DNA of 64,000 bases from Bryopsis sp. KO-2023 (lineage: Eukaryota > Chlorophyta > Ulvophyceae > Bryopsidales > Bryopsidaceae), in contig BSYQ01000001.1 in NCBI GenBank assembly GCA_030272585.1, positions 2,232,001-2,296,000 of the forward strand. The letters are read 5' to 3'. Under the pieces are notes generated by a model, which ran no database searches, was not told the DNA's origin, and saw only the letters and a program-made list of their open reading frames with translations. Positions within the stretch are counted from its first letter, which is position 1. Each line of letters opens with the position of its first letter. The position numbers and the translations under genes were made by a program. Positions 24,186 to 36,600 of the stretch are shown in pieces.

Positions 24186-25816
24186 ATGGCATCCATCCTC
24201 CAGCAGTCCACCGCTTTCTCCTGCAGGAGCGGAGCTTTCACCAGCTCCACCAGGTCCCAGAATGCCGCACGCTCCCAGGTGATCGCTCGTTTCGAGCCTC
24301 GCGCAACGAATCGTTCAGCGACGGCCTTGTCCAGCAACCTGTTCCACGACTGTTTTGTCGCGATCTTTTACCCAGAAGCGCTGTGCGAGATGGATTACGT
24401 CTCTCGACGTGGCGCAGGTCCTACAGCGCCGTCAGCTGTTGAGAAAAACCTTCGAAAAGAAACAGTATAACCGCGGACCTCGTCGCGATGGGGTCGGCAG
24501 TGGGTTCTGGGATAGATCTCTGGGCGCTAGCGAGTGTTTTCCCTGGCCTCACGTCCGAGGAGAAAAGCGTCTGACGTTCCGTCACTTTGCTGGTTGATTC
24601 TTAGGGTGCTCGCAATGTGGCCATGAAAGCTGCGGACAGGCCCGTGTGGTATCCTGGTAACTCCCCTCCAGAATGGTTGGACGGTAGTCTTCCAGGAGAC
24701 TACGGGTACGACCCCCTTGGTTTGGCGTCCGACCCCGAAATGCTGAAGTGGTGGGTCCAGGCCGAGCTTGTCCATGGTCGCTGGGCTATGTTGGGAACCG
24801 TTGGCATGCTTGTCCCAGGGGTAAGCCAAGCAAAGGGTGTCTGTGTGAAAGCATTTTTGATCATTGCTGGAGGGTTTTTTCTGGTTTTAAAAAGTGGCTG
24901 AATGTATTGATTGATGGTTGGAGGGAACCCATCTTTATTGAGATTGATTTTTTTTCCCTCTCTTTTTTGATTGAATCAGATTGCCGCCAGGGCTGGTGGT
25001 GACTTCCCACAGTGGTACGATGCCGGACAGGTGTACATCGAGAACTCCACCATCCCATTCGGTGAGTGGGCATCTTCCAATGAAACATTGAAAATTGTTC
25101 TTTTTAATTTACCTGGGAGGTGGCAAAAAAAAGGGAAAGGATCAAAACAATTACTTTTGGAAAGGATCAGAACAATTACTTTTGGAAGTTTCCTTAATGG
25201 GGGGATACCTGAAATTCTTTTTGGGAAAATTTTGTCCAATTGCTAATCTGGTTGCCAGAAATGCATTGCCCTGGTACAGACAGTCGTAATTTTTCGTTTG
25301 TAAAACCTGGTTTGTGAATGGAGTTTGCCTATCTGGATGCTGTAACCCAGTCGCTTCAAAAAAGAAAAAACCGTCAGCAATTAACAGAAGATTGTTTAAG
25401 GCTTAATTCTTGTCTTTTTCTTTGTTTCCCCTCCAGGTGCTCTCTTGATGACCCAGGTCTTGATGATGGGTTGGTCCGAGATGATGAGGTACTACGAATT
25501 CGTCTCCCCTGGCTCCCAGGGAACCGGATCCTTCATGGGATTCACCGATGCTTTCGCAGGCACCGGTGAGAACGGCTACCCCGGCGGTCGCTTCTTCGAC
25601 CCCTTTGGTTTGGCAAAGGGCGACCCCGCCAAGCTCCAGGAATACAAGGTCAAAGAGATCAAGAACGGTCGATTGGCCATGTTCTCTTGCTTGGGTTACT
25701 ACGCACAGTACGCTGCCACCGGAAAGGGACCCGTCGACAACTGGTTTGACCACATTGCTGATCCATTCCACAACACCTGCGCAACCAACGGAGTTTCCGT
25801 GCCCTTCTTGAACTAA
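24186..25816 (+). CDS. Light-harvesting chlorophyll a/b-binding protein, LHCI (Lhca) type
   Basis: A thylakoid antenna protein that binds chlorophyll a/b and carotenoids and feeds photosystem I. Four exons join in phase to 256 residues: 24186-24278, 24605-24820, 24980-25061, 25437-25816. Exon 1 encodes [13 protein letters not shown] and a Ser/Arg-rich leader, a direct plastid transit peptide with no signal peptide. The mature part starts near [18 protein letters not shown]. Helix 1 has the chlorophyll-ligand motif [13 protein letters not shown] after the conserved [12 protein letters not shown]. Helix 2 is [19 protein letters not shown]. Helix 3 has [20 protein letters not shown] followed by [20 protein letters not shown]. 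The layout and the PVWYPG start favour LHCI over LHCII; the exact Lhca number cannot be assigned. The ligand residues all look present. Confidence 0.95.
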
Positions 25817-26899
25817 AGCGGAATTTGCGATTTTTTTTCGTATTTTTCGTTTTGGCCTTCAGAAAGAAGGAAAAAGCTCTTTTTCTGTTTGCCTACCCCC
25901 CGAAAAAAAAAGGAAAGAAAAAGAAATCTGAGAGAGGACAAAAGAAAAGGAACAAAAGAATTCGTGCCTGTTTTGTATTCATCGCAGAGCACAGTTTTGA
26001 AGGTGGGTGGTGAGAAGAATTTGGGGTGTGCGTTTGGTACATTGGGTGTTTGTGTAATTTCAAGGATGTAATTCAAAAGAAAGCGAGGAGAGAATTTTGC
26101 GACAAAACTGATGATGAACTCCGCAAGAACAGAATATATAGATAATGATACATATTGACCCTGAGGTGCTGCACTTTTGAGGTCGGGGAGGGTGATTTGT
26201 GGAAGGGAAAGTAGTATTGCCGGGACCATGTGCCAAGTTGCACAATGGAGAAAAGCCTCTAGCAGTTGATTGTGAGTCGCTGTATTCAGAAGAGAATATA
26301 TATATATATATATACTGCAGAACATTTTGCTTTGGGCAGGATTGGTGCCATCCTTGGTATGCATTTGTCGATTGTTGGCACACTCCTTTTTTTTTGGAGG
26401 GGGGGGTTTGAAGGTGGAGATTGTTCCAAGGAATATGTCTGCATTTGTTTTGGAGGGAGACTTGAGTTTTCAAAGCACTGGATGCATTTACACATCTCCA
26501 ATCGATTCGACTGCATTCTTGAGTGGACAGTTATCAAGTCCATATTTGACCCTCCCAACAACCCAGCACTGTAGATTATCCTGGTGCAAGCAAAGCAAAG
26601 TTCTCTGGGTGTGGCAACTACTCCCTCCAGACCCCTCCCTCCTCCCCTGTCCCCACCCCCCCCAACAAGGCCCTACAGTCGTACGCTTCCGCTTGGAAGC
26701 TCCATGGGAAGCGAGGTCCCAAGAGATTCAGATTGAAAAGCGATGTGTCCGCCCAACCGCACGATGAGGTTGATCCGGACGTTTTGTAATTATCTGAGTG
26801 ATGGCGAGGTTACCCCGCTTGTCACACTACCGCCAACACCAGGAACTTCTTTGAAAACAAGAGCGCACCGCTGCCAACCCACCTTCAGAAATTCGAATC
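25817..26899. other. Intergenic region with (AT)n and homopolymer tracts
   Basis: No supportable gene. It includes the LHCI 3' flank, an (AT)n run near 26296-26313, a G run near 26398-26406 and a C-rich stretch near 26630-26665. The ankyrin gene's promoter should lie in the last few hundred bases. Confidence 0.45.
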
Positions 26900-29800
26900 A
26901 TGCGAGCGCAATTTTATTTCACTGCTGTGCTCGCTGTGTTCAGCCAAATCGCACTAATAAACGCAAGCTCAAGAAGAGGTAGGGGGGGGGGGCTGCGGGG
27001 GAAAGGTGCTGTGCTCCACCCCTTTTGATTGTGTTGGTTGCCAAGCGCTGTCGATGTTTCATGTATTTCGTTCGCGTGAACTCCCCTCCCCCCCCCCCCC
27101 GTCTGAACCTTTCGTAATGAATCGCATTGTTTGGAAATCCCCGCACTGAACTGCCCAATACGCTATTTCGGGAGCAGACCACGCCCAAGAATTTTGTATT
27201 TTTTTTCTGACATCAGATTTACTCCAAGTGCCAAGCGATGGATCCAACCAGGCCCTCATTGTGGCAGTGTCAGACTCCAATCTGAGTGCTGTGAAGAAGC
27301 TGCTGGACCCCAGATCGACCAAACCGGCTGCCGATGTGGATTCAAAGAATGCCGTAGGCTCCACTCCCCTAATGATCGCAGCCGCCTCCAACAGCATCGA
27401 TATTTTGAAAGTGCTGTTGAAGTCGGGGGCCCAAGTCGATCTTCAAAACGACGATGGCTTTGCAGCCATGCATTTCGTGACATCAGGAAAAGCTGCAACT
27501 CAATTGTTTCAATCCCAGTCTCGACTGGACTTAGAGGTCAGAACAAACAGGGGTGCAACCCCCCTGTACATCGCCACTCAAAACGGCCGGATCGAAGTCA
27601 TGAAAGCCCTTATCGATCAGGGTGCCGAAGTGGATGCTGAATTTCGTTCCACCGGAGCCCCGCCTTTATTGGTGGCTGGGGAAAATGGTGATGTCAGAGC
27701 ATTACGTGTGCTGCTGGATGAGGGGGCCACGGTTGATAAAGGGAATACCAATGAAGTGACGGCCTTGCATTTGGCAGCGTCGATTAAGAATGGGGGGAAA
27801 GCTGTGAACCTGTTGCTGGACCACGGGCTGGCCGTTGATATCACGGATAAGTGGGGGGATACGCCTTTGGACTATGCGGCTTATTTTGGAAACGAAGCAA
27901 TGGTGGATCTGCTGTTGGATAGGGGGGCAGAGATGGCCAAGCCTGATGTGAGGGAAAACCTGCCGCTGAGGAGCGTGTGTCGATGTGAAGATGCTGAGGG
28001 CTCCCCTGCACAGCTTCAATGCCCAGAAGGAAATTGTTCCGAAAGAGCAAAAGCTAATCTTCAGAAGAAACTGGACCCTGAACAGGTCAGCATGAGGTCG
28101 ACCTGTAACTGAGATATGAGGATGACTTGTAACTGCCATCTTTAAGCAGTGTATAACCCATTAGAATGGAACTGGATGTTTGTGGGTGTGAGTGATGGAT
28201 AGTGGTATATATATATATATTTATTTATATTAGTGGTCGATGACTACTCAGGGAATTGTTGGGAGCACGAATTCAATGAAGTGGAGATTGAGAGTGCCAG
28301 GGAAAAATGGAAAGAGGACTTTGTATTTTTAAGTGAACAGAACGAGTGTAAACCCAGAGTATCAGCAGCATTTTTTTCTTCTTGTTGTTTTGTTTCGAGT
28401 GGCATTCTTGACCCCATTTCGCTGGGCTGGGTCAGTCAATGCTGTTCGGACCTGTCGAGACGTCTTTTCTTTCTTTTTCGGAGGGGTGTGTGTGTGTGTT
28501 CGGCTCCAGGAAGGAAAGGGTGGGTAATATTGCTGCTTGTTTTTGTTTTTTTTTTGAAAGGCGGTGGAGGAGATGCCTGTGGCAGAGAGCCCTTCAACAG
28601 AAAGGAAAGGTGGACCATGGGTGCCGAAACAGGAAGATGCATCTCCTGAGGTTAGTAATCCTCTGGACCACACCACATCTTCATTTGCCAAAAAACAAAG
28701 TGGAAAAGGAGACGTGAGGCTATGTCAGCCCCGCAAATTAAGAAAAAAATGCGTCTGAAACTGGAAAAACCACCGATACTACAAGCACGCATTTATTACT
28801 ATATTTAGATATCTATATATGTGTGTGTGTGTGTGTGTGTTTTGATGTTATTTGTAAATTTCAGAGGATTTCTCAACGCAAAGGCACCTTCATGTAGATT
28901 TTGTTTTCCTATACCTATGTAGATGATATCATATAGTAGTGGGGCTAAGGATGTTGAATTTTTTTTTCCTATTTTCTTTTTTTGGTCAAGGTGGGTGCCA
29001 ACAAGAAAGCGAACAGTGAAAAATCGAAACAAAAGAGAGATGCTAATCCAAAAGGAGGGAAACCACCCACCAAATCCAGAAAGCAGCGGAAAAAAATGGA
29101 CCAAAAAAAAAAAATTCCAGGTGTTTTTTTGCCTCTTTCTTTTCCCTTACGAAACATGCGTGATTTAAAAAAAAAAAATCCTATCACTGCTGTATTCCGA
29201 TTTTTTTATTTATTGCTCCAATTTTTTTTTCCTTCTTTTTTAATGGCAAAAAAGCATTTTTTTCTTTTTTATCTGTGTGTTTTGCTCATACATGATTGAA
29301 CCTCATTTTGCAACATTGTATTGAGGTTTGCATGTGTTTTTCAAGGTTCGCTCATCATTCTTAAGTGGAGGGTGCCTCAGCGACTGTCGATCCCTTAACG
29401 AATATAATGTAAGATAAACAGTAGACATGCAAAAAAAAAAAAAAAAGTTTCTCCACGAATCCTCAAATTTGCAAACATTCACGATTTTCTTGAAGATCGT
29501 AGGTTGTTTTTTTTCCCTTCAAGTTTTTGGATATGTGTCGTCGACATGCATCCATGACTGTTGTGTCTTCAGTGTTATTTCGTCGAGTGCGTTTCACCAT
29601 GTATATTTTTCACTTACTTTGTTTTAGAGTTCTGTTGTGGATTTCCTTGTTATGCTGTCTAGATCATACTTTCAAAATATTGATGTGAAGAAGTTTGCAC
29701 ATATTTGCATTTAATTTTTATTAGAGCGTTTTTTTTTAAATAAACGAAAGAATGCATGCATGCATGTATGTATGCAGAAGTGATCTTTCTTTTTCTTGAT

Positions 29801-30247
29801 TTCCAACACTTCCTCGTTTCCATCGAAGATTTTTCATTTAATTTATTTTTTTTTTCTGGAGGCTGAGAATAGGATGCAACGATCGCATTTCCCCATAGGA
29901 GCTGTGTTTTTTCTAACATGTGCAAAAAATTGCAGGCGATCGACGAATGTCTCGAACAGACGCAATTGGGAGTGAGGGGCTGCCTTGCCAAGGATTACCC
30001 TGTGTGCAAGGAAGATTTTTTTCAACCACTGGTAAATGGGTTGTGCAGCGCTGAGCAAGCTGAGGAGCTGAGGCAAAAACTTAGCAGCATCTACTTTGAC
30101 TGCCGGGACATTGACTTGTTTGACACCCAGTGTTTGTTGGAGACTCTGCACAGTCGGGATGATTGCACACCTGATGAAAAGAGGTGTCAAGATGCAGTTG
30201 TGGATGAACTGGGCAGGGAAGATTGTGTCCATCCAGGCATTCCTTGA
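26900..30247 (+). CDS. Secretory-pathway ankyrin-repeat protein with Lys-rich and Cys-rich tail
   Basis: Exon 1 (26900-26978) encodes a classic signal peptide (MRAQFYFTAVLAVFSQIALI, cleavage probably near NASS). Exon 2 (27217-28104) carries about six to seven ankyrin repeats; clear ones are GSTPLMIAAASNSIDILKVL, GATPLYIATQNGRIEVMKAL, VTALHLAASIKNGGKAVNLL and GDTPLDYAAYFGNEAMVDLL. Further exons are 28234-28358 (NCWEHEFNEVEIESAREKW), 28561-28650, 28991-29120 (Lys/Arg-rich: NKKANSEKSKQKRDANPKGG) and 29936-30247, which ends the protein with a tail of eight cysteines (ECLEQTQLGVRGCLAKDYPVC and on). The junction 29120 to 29936 does not keep phase with the best donor, so an exon may be missing or the donor shifted. 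Ankyrin repeats behind a signal peptide suggest an ER-luminal or extracellular role. No specific function is recognised. Confidence 0.75.
28818..28840. repeat. (GT)n microsatellite
   Basis: About ten GT units within an intron of the ankyrin gene; a shorter GT run occurs near 28488-28500. On the minus strand it reads (CA)n. Confidence 0.7.
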
Positions 30248-30822
30248 ACTCTAGAGATTTTTTTTTTTTTGGGGGGGGGGAGGAAGAAGGGTTGAGTTGC
30301 AGGGAGTGGAGTATCTTTCAAGTTGAACACAAGCTCTGGGGGTCGATAGGGGTGAGTAGAAGTGATAATGAACGAGGAGGGAGCGATGTATTTATGGGAG
30401 GAATGTCTTGTATTATTTCCGGTATGTTTTTAAGAGGCTGTGATGCTCATTTGCATGAGCAGTGATGAAGCACAGTCACATGGCTGTGAATCACATTTTG
30501 TGGGTTGGTGGAGAGGTCAGGATTGTTTCTGGTACCAGAGGGGAAAATGTTCAAAATCAAAATCTGTACGTTGTGGTTAACCAGAGGTTGTGACTGAAAG
30601 TTGTCAAGAATTTATTTGCGTTCGTGGTTGTATCTTTGTAGGCAGGATTTTCCCACGATCTCCAAGTATGAAAAAAGAGATGCCTGATTCTGGAGGAATT
30701 TCCGTTTCATTCTGCACACACGCTGCAACGATTCCACAAACACTACAAATCTGAGTCAGAAAGAAGTCTTGCACTTTATTTCCGATTGTGTGGCACACGG
30801 AACCATTAGCGGTGACGTCTAT
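30248..30822. other. Intergenic, no gene
   Basis: Short tandem spacer between the ankyrin gene and the downstream SDR, both on the plus strand. A T-run plus G-run lies at 30259-30280. No coding sequence is supported. Confidence 0.45.
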
Positions 30823-31769
30823 ATGGCGGCGGAGGCTCCCCAACGCGTCATCGTCGCTGGGGCTTCGAGCGGGATCGGCCTCGAAGTGGCAACTCGTTTT
30901 CTTGCGAAAGGAGCTACCGTGGTGGCGGTGTTTCAAACCGAAGAGACTCTGAGGGCCGCGCTTCCCCAGGATCTCCTCGACACTCGTGCGATACCTCTGC
31001 CCTTCGATTCATCCACCGAGCATGGATGTCGGGACTGTGCTGCCGCTGCGCTGGATAAGCTAGGGGGCGAACTCGACTGTCTCGTCAACAACGCTGGCGT
31101 GGGGGTGATGGACATCCCGTTCGAGGAGCTGTTCTTCCAGGATTTCCAACTCAGTATGAGAACGAACTTGGACTCCGTGTTTTTGATGACGAAAGCGTGC
31201 CTGCCTGCACTGGAAAAGCGAAAAGGTTGCGTGGTGAACGTGTCCAGCATCTTTGCGATGAAGGCTTCCACTGGAAACTCAGCGTGTTGCGTATCGAAGG
31301 GAATCAGCGCGCTCACGCAAAACGTCAAATAATTTTGCAGAAGTCGTCAATTGGTTGCCGAAATGAGGCACGCTTACTGGAACAAATGTCTTGATATCAT
31401 CCACAATCCTCTGTGTTTCTGCCCCCTTTGATTTCTTTTGAAAAATTCAGAAAAATATGGGTCTACCCCTGTCAGGCTGCTGTGGACCATTCAACAAGAT
31501 GTTGTGCCCTGGAGCTAGCACCTAAGGGAATCCGTGTGAATGCTGTCAATCCTTCCCTAGTCAACACTGACATCTTTGCCAAGAACAAACTCATAAAGGA
31601 AGGACAAGGCGCCACAGAGTTCTTTGATCACTGGGGGAAATTCCATCCTTTGGGAAGAGTGGGCACAGTCGACGATGTCAGTGAAATGGTGCTCTTCTCA
31701 GCATCGCAAGAGAAGGCAGGCTGGATGACTGGCCAAACTATGGTGATGGATGGAGGCCGGTACTTGTGA
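30823..31769 (+). CDS. Short-chain dehydrogenase/reductase (classical SDR), catalytic Tyr apparently replaced
   Basis: A Rossmann-fold NAD(P)-dependent oxidoreductase; substrate unknown. Start ATG at 30823. Visible motifs: cofactor loop VAGASSGIGLEVA (residues 11-23), NNAGVGVMD, helix MRTNLDSVFLMTKACLPALE, catalytic-Ser strand VVNVSSIFAM, and in exon 2 (31476-31769) CALELAPKGIRVNAVNPSLV plus the C-terminal signature GWMTGQTMVMDGGRYL. At the catalytic Y-x-x-x-K site the DNA reads ACCVSKG, so Tyr is Cys (TGT instead of TAT/TAC) while Lys remains. The exon 1 donor is ambiguous: after 31290 (GTATCG; removes the Lys too, 253 aa) or after 31323 (GTCAAA; 264 aa with extra residues). Both keep phase. 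Family sure; enzyme activity doubtful. Confidence 0.8.
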
Positions 31770-32326
31770 GTCCCTTGTACGCACAAAGTATCGATTTGAG
31801 AGGCAACATTTTGGGGGGCACTGGTCTGGGGACAGGGTAGGTGGTCAGCCCAGGCTTCTGTGTGCATATGTCTGACAAACCATGGTTTCTGGCCAGAAAT
31901 AAATCCACAGAACAGATGTTCACACATGTCAGTCAGAGTACGAGGTCTGACTACCTGACACGATCCATCGCTCTGCAGGCTGAGTGTGGGCTGGGATGTG
32001 GGATTGAGCTGGTTAATATATATATATATAAATATATGATGTGTGGATATGATGATGTGATGTGACATGGAGATTGGGATAGGCTGGATATATGATAGGT
32101 TTACGTAAGAGGGGGGTCAGTAAAAGGGGGTTGAAAGCTGTTGTTTTGCTAGTGGAGTGTACAAACTGCAGGATTAATATTCCTTTCCGATTCAAGCAAA
32201 CGAATTTGACGTTTGATTTCGTTACACATCAAGGAAACCATACAGAAACCATACAGAAAATTGACGTCCTGCCCAAAATCTAACAGAATGGCATGGGTGC
32301 GCTCACATTCCGTTGGACCTTTTCCT
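31770..32326. other. Convergent intergenic region
   Basis: No gene seen between the stop codons of the two SDR genes. It includes an AT-rich (TA)n stretch near 32013-32038. Confidence 0.45.
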
Positions 32327-33304
32327 TTACGCTTGAGTTGTGATTCCAGTCAATCTGGAGAGATAATCTTGGGCCGTCGCTGGAAGCAAACCAAGCACCC
32401 TCCACGTAAAAAATGCGTCCAGTCCGACGAGGTACCTTCTCCTTGGGAAGACGGACGAAAGGGCCAGAAGCAACACTGTGACGACTGATGACGGCTTTCC
32501 GCGTAACAACTTCACAATAGTACTGTTGAAAAGTGTTCGGAATCTGTTGATAAACGCCACGCCTCCATAACGCTCCCTCACCCTGGCGTCTGCACTTTCA
32601 AAACAAGCAGATGCGGAGCTCGTTACCCCCTCAACAAAGGGCGTCACCGTTAAGCCGGGACAGATCTCGACAAACTGCACCCCGAACTGCGTCACCTCTT
32701 TCCGAAGAATGTCCAGAAAGTAGTGCAGAGCATATTTCGACGAGGAATAAGCGCCGGAGCCGGCGTTCGCCACGAGTGTTAAAGACGTCGTGATCGTCAC
32801 CAACCTCCCCTTGCCCGCAATCAGCAAAGGCAGAAACCGCTGTGTCACCCGCACTGTGCCGATGAAATTAACCTCCAACGTCTTCTCAAAGCACTCAATG
32901 GGTGTGAACTCAACGAACCAGCCTCGAGACAATCCCGCGTTGTTCACCAAGGCAAACAATGGGGCCCCACCCAGCTCCTCCTTCACTCTTTCGTAAGCGG
33001 ATTCGACGCTGTCGTCCTTCGTAATATCCAACGGAAGCGCACATATTCTTCCTTTGGACTCCTTCGCGAGCGTTTCTGCTCCATCAGTCGTCAGGCAGCC
33101 GGCATAGACTTTGGCCTCGTGTTCTGTGGCGAGCTTCAGAGCCAACAGTCGGCCGATCCCTGTATCGCAACCTGTGATGAATATGTTCTTTCCCCGCAGG
33201 CGCACTGTGAACAACCTGGATACAACGCCTAGAGTGACGGTTTTCACCAGAAGGAAGAGGAGGATGGCGCAGATAACCGCGCCGACTGCCTTGAACAAAT
33301 CCAT
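32327..33304 (-). CDS. Membrane-anchored SDR, retinol dehydrogenase/17-beta-HSD type
   Basis: Single exon, 325 residues, starting at the ATG at 33304-33302. An N-terminal membrane anchor (AVICAILLFLLVKTVTLGVV, residues 9-28) precedes the SDR domain. The cofactor loop is TGCDTGIGRLLALKLA (44-59), followed by NNAGLSRGW (121-129), the catalytic Ser region ITTSLTLVANAG (Ser about 174) and an intact YSSSK motif (Tyr 186, Lys 190). The TGCDTGIG loop and the C-terminal Pro/aromatic-rich tail are typical of the RDH/HSD17B6/DHRS9 branch, which oxidises or reduces hydrophobic alcohols such as retinoids or steroids at the ER; in an alga the substrate may be another lipid alcohol. It is head to head with the CS-domain gene, 314 bases apart. 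Confidence 0.88.
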   Translation of the reverse strand: MDLFKAVGAVICAILLFLLVKTVTLGVVSRLFTVRLRGKNIFITGCDTGIGRLLALKLATEHEAKVYAGCLTTDGAETLAKESKGRICALPLDITKDDSVESAYERVKEELGGAPLFALVNNAGLSRGWFVEFTPIECFEKTLEVNFIGTVRVTQRFLPLLIAGKGRLVTITTSLTLVANAGSGAYSSSKYALHYFLDILRKEVTQFGVQFVEICPGLTVTPFVEGVTSSASACFESADARVRERYGGVAFINRFRTLFNSTIVKLLRGKPSSVVTVLLLALSSVFPRRRYLVGLDAFFTWRVLGLLPATAQDYLSRLTGITTQA

Positions 33305-33618
33305 CCCCACAAGAGTCAATGTTGAGGAAGGTCGACGGACGCATTAATCTTGGCTTTTCCAAGACACATATAATTTTAATTATTTTTTTTAATTGCAATA
33401 AAATTCAGATTTTGATTGATAACACAAGGATCTGTGCGACACTGACAAGACAGAAGAAATCCTGCTGGACATTCCTGTGGGATCAAGAAGCACCTTCACT
33501 GTTGTGGATATGTCCCTGCACACCAGCACTTCAGATTCAGGTTTCATTCTGTTCTCTTCCACTGTCAAGCTGCACAGAATCACCTGCTGCTTCAATTCGT
33601 TGCATAGATCTCAGGAGC

Positions 33619-36600
33619 ATGGCTCCACTAGGAAACCAAGCCAGCAAGCAACACAGCATTCATAGTGAGATAAGATTGTCAGTTCATGTGAGAAATCAAA
33701 GATGTCATTCACCCTCACTTGCTGCAGGGAATCCAGACATCACACTGGTCCAGGATCTGTTGGGGACATTACAGATCGAAGGCGATGATGACGTTGATGT
33801 CGCTGAGGCTTTGGACGAGTTGGCAAAGGTGGGGTTTATTCACAAGAATGCGTCCAGAATTCATATCGAAGTTTCGGTGTTTGGTGGCCAAGGAATCAAA
33901 GGTTCTTTGCGTGCAAAGGTTCTTGTTCGAAGCTCGGACGCACGCGAATATTTCAAGGCCACCAATGGATTTCCAGTTATTCTGCAATTCTTCGACGAAG
34001 CGTACTTGAGACAAGTAGCATCGATTCTCACTGTGCTGGTCAGTGGCGGCTGGCCTCAATACGTGGTCCATCGTATTTTGCGATTGGCAGTGGATGATAC
34101 GTCCCCAAGAGATATGGTTAAAGGTGCGAACAATAGATTAACCCTCTTGTACAGTGACATACAGCGATTCCAACAAAGTGTGGCTGTTGCAGTTGCGCTA
34201 TTTCTACTTGATATCGGCTCCGAAGACAGGGATATGAGAAATGGGTCATATCTCCAAACGAAAGATCTGAATATCGCAACTGTGATGGTATCATTGGGGA
34301 CAAAATGGAGGAAAATGAGCAGAGTGCCTCGGCTTGGAGTCATGGCTCTGGCAAAGAGTATTTCAAGGTGGGAACCAACAATTTGGGTGGAGCGCTTGAA
34401 TAGTAAATGCACCTGTCCTGACTTTACAAACGATTGCAGGTATGGACAGGATTCCACCAGCATCGATGCCCTTCGACAATCGAACGTCAGACTACTGCAT
34501 CCTACCGTCCAGTTGCTGCTGAAGTTCAAGCCCTCCGAGAAACGAGAGAAAAACAAAAAGGTGATTTACCCTTTTGGCTTACTATCCAAAAAGTTTGATT
34601 TATGTTCTATCATTTTACTTCCTCGCGTATCTTGAATGGGTGAGGGATGAGTTGCGTCTTGTGTGTTCTTGTGTTTTGTAGTTTGATGGTGCTCCCTGGT
34701 TTATGCGCCCAAGCGTCCTCATGCTTTTGGAGAGTTTGGTTCAGCTGGCAAAAGCACAAAAGCTCTTGGTGCATGAAGCACTCAGAAAACCATCCGAGAA
34801 TGCTCCTCTAGTCAATACAGAGTTAATAAGAGGTGCGATTTGGAATAGGATCAAAGCACCGACTTGCATCATCGAAAGACAATACCAATGAGTTCAATTA
34901 TTTTGGCCGAGTCCCGAAGCTAGAATAAAAGAAACGGCTGCTGTGTTTAGATCTGATGCTTATGGTGCTCGCATTCCAAGAAGCGTCTCCTACGAAATCT
35001 GTACGCATTCTGGCGTGGGATGGCGAAACCAAGGCTTACGAAAAACGACCATACCCTGCAGTCGCCGGCAATCATGTAGTGCTACCGCATGAGGCATCGA
35101 CTCTAAATAACCTTCTTCCTGAGTACGATGTGCTGCAACTGAAGCCTTCAGGTGGGTTCAGTTGATTTGTGCACCGCTGAGCGTCAATATGTACAAACAA
35201 TAAAAGAAGAACTGTAGATAGGTATCGTTCTTTCAATTGGAGATTCGTGAGGCGCGGGTGGCTGTATGTTGTATTTTGCAGGTCGTTCCGCAGTCGAACT
35301 TTGCGTTCAGATTCTTGAGCTGTTTTGTTGTGGAAAACACATTGTCAAGGAATTGTACCAGCATGATCTGATCGAAGTTTTGGAGAAATTTTCCAATTTC
35401 GAGGATGACACTTTCAAAGAAAAGGTAGCCGGTGCGATCGGGAAAGCGGCGGCGCACAGTAAAGCGTGCATTGAGGAGATTTGTGAAAAGCGGAGCGTCG
35501 TTGGTTTGGTCGGAGTACTGGAAAGCGAGACCTGCTTGGGGCTTGAAAGGATTTCCGGGGCGATCTACGACTGGTCGGGAAACGACTATCACTGGTTCAT
35601 TCGACCAAAAGGAGGGCTGTCGCAGGTGAACAGCCAGAACTTCATCTATTGGTACCTCAAGCTTCGTTGGCTGACATTTTTCTGATATCTCCTTGGGTGC
35701 GTTGTGAAGGTGTTCAGCCTTCTGTATGACGAGGAAGACTTGCCCCAAACAAAACGGACCCTGTTGAAACCAGCATCCCAGGTTGGGCTCGATAGAGAAA
35801 CTCAGGAACAAAACTGCACTGCTTACATTTCAAGATCTCCCATCCTCACTGGTTCCAAAAAGTTTCAGCAGTTGGCAGGTGTTCCTCGCATGCTTGGAGC
35901 GATCTCGTCAGATGCAAGGCGTTGAGGCGCCCGCCATGCCAAGGAAAGAGTTTTGGTCTACATACTCGAAGAATACGTTCACTGTCATCGAAAACAAGGC
36001 GAAATCTTGGATAGAAGGAGCTGGTTCAGTGATCACAGAGATATCCAGCAATTCCACCAACTCCACTGCTACTGAAAAGGTCATACCTCAAACCAAGTCT
36101 ATCAAAAAGTCGCCACCTACCACAACGAACCCGTCCAAAGGTACTCTCAATGAATCACCAGTCAGAGAATATGTGTGCGCGTGTGAGTTCTCTTTCTTTC
36201 TTATAAAAAAAGTGGAAGCACGATAGTGAAATTGAATGGCCCGAACAGAATGCAACAAGGGAAACGAAGAAAATTTGGTCGAGGAGTATGATGAGGATGG
36301 GTTGCGGTTGGTGTTCGATTCGGCTCCCAGAGGTCAGGTAAAGACATGGCGTCAAGAATGGAAAAGTATGGCGCTTCGGGACAAGGTGACATGGACCCAA
36401 ACGTCTACTGACATAATGATCTGGATTAAAGTTCCAAAAGGTAAAATAAAAGAACGCTGTTAAGGAGATTCTCAAAGACATGCACCAGAGCCTCCAAAAT
36501 ATGAACACTCAACACCATGACTACAACAATTGTTCCTTCAGCAACAGTCTCATGCATGTGGAATTTGTGCATTCCAGGGACAAAGGTGAAAGAGATCATC

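Noticed and set aside
30769-30822. Upstream start for the first SDR
   Set aside because: The frame upstream of 30823 has no ATG, and the ATG at 30823 (MAAEAPQRVIVAGASSGIG) puts the cofactor loop at the normal distance from the N-terminus.
32092-32283. Short plus-strand frames in the convergent SDR spacer
   Set aside because: No motif or splice support; A/T-rich intergenic composition.
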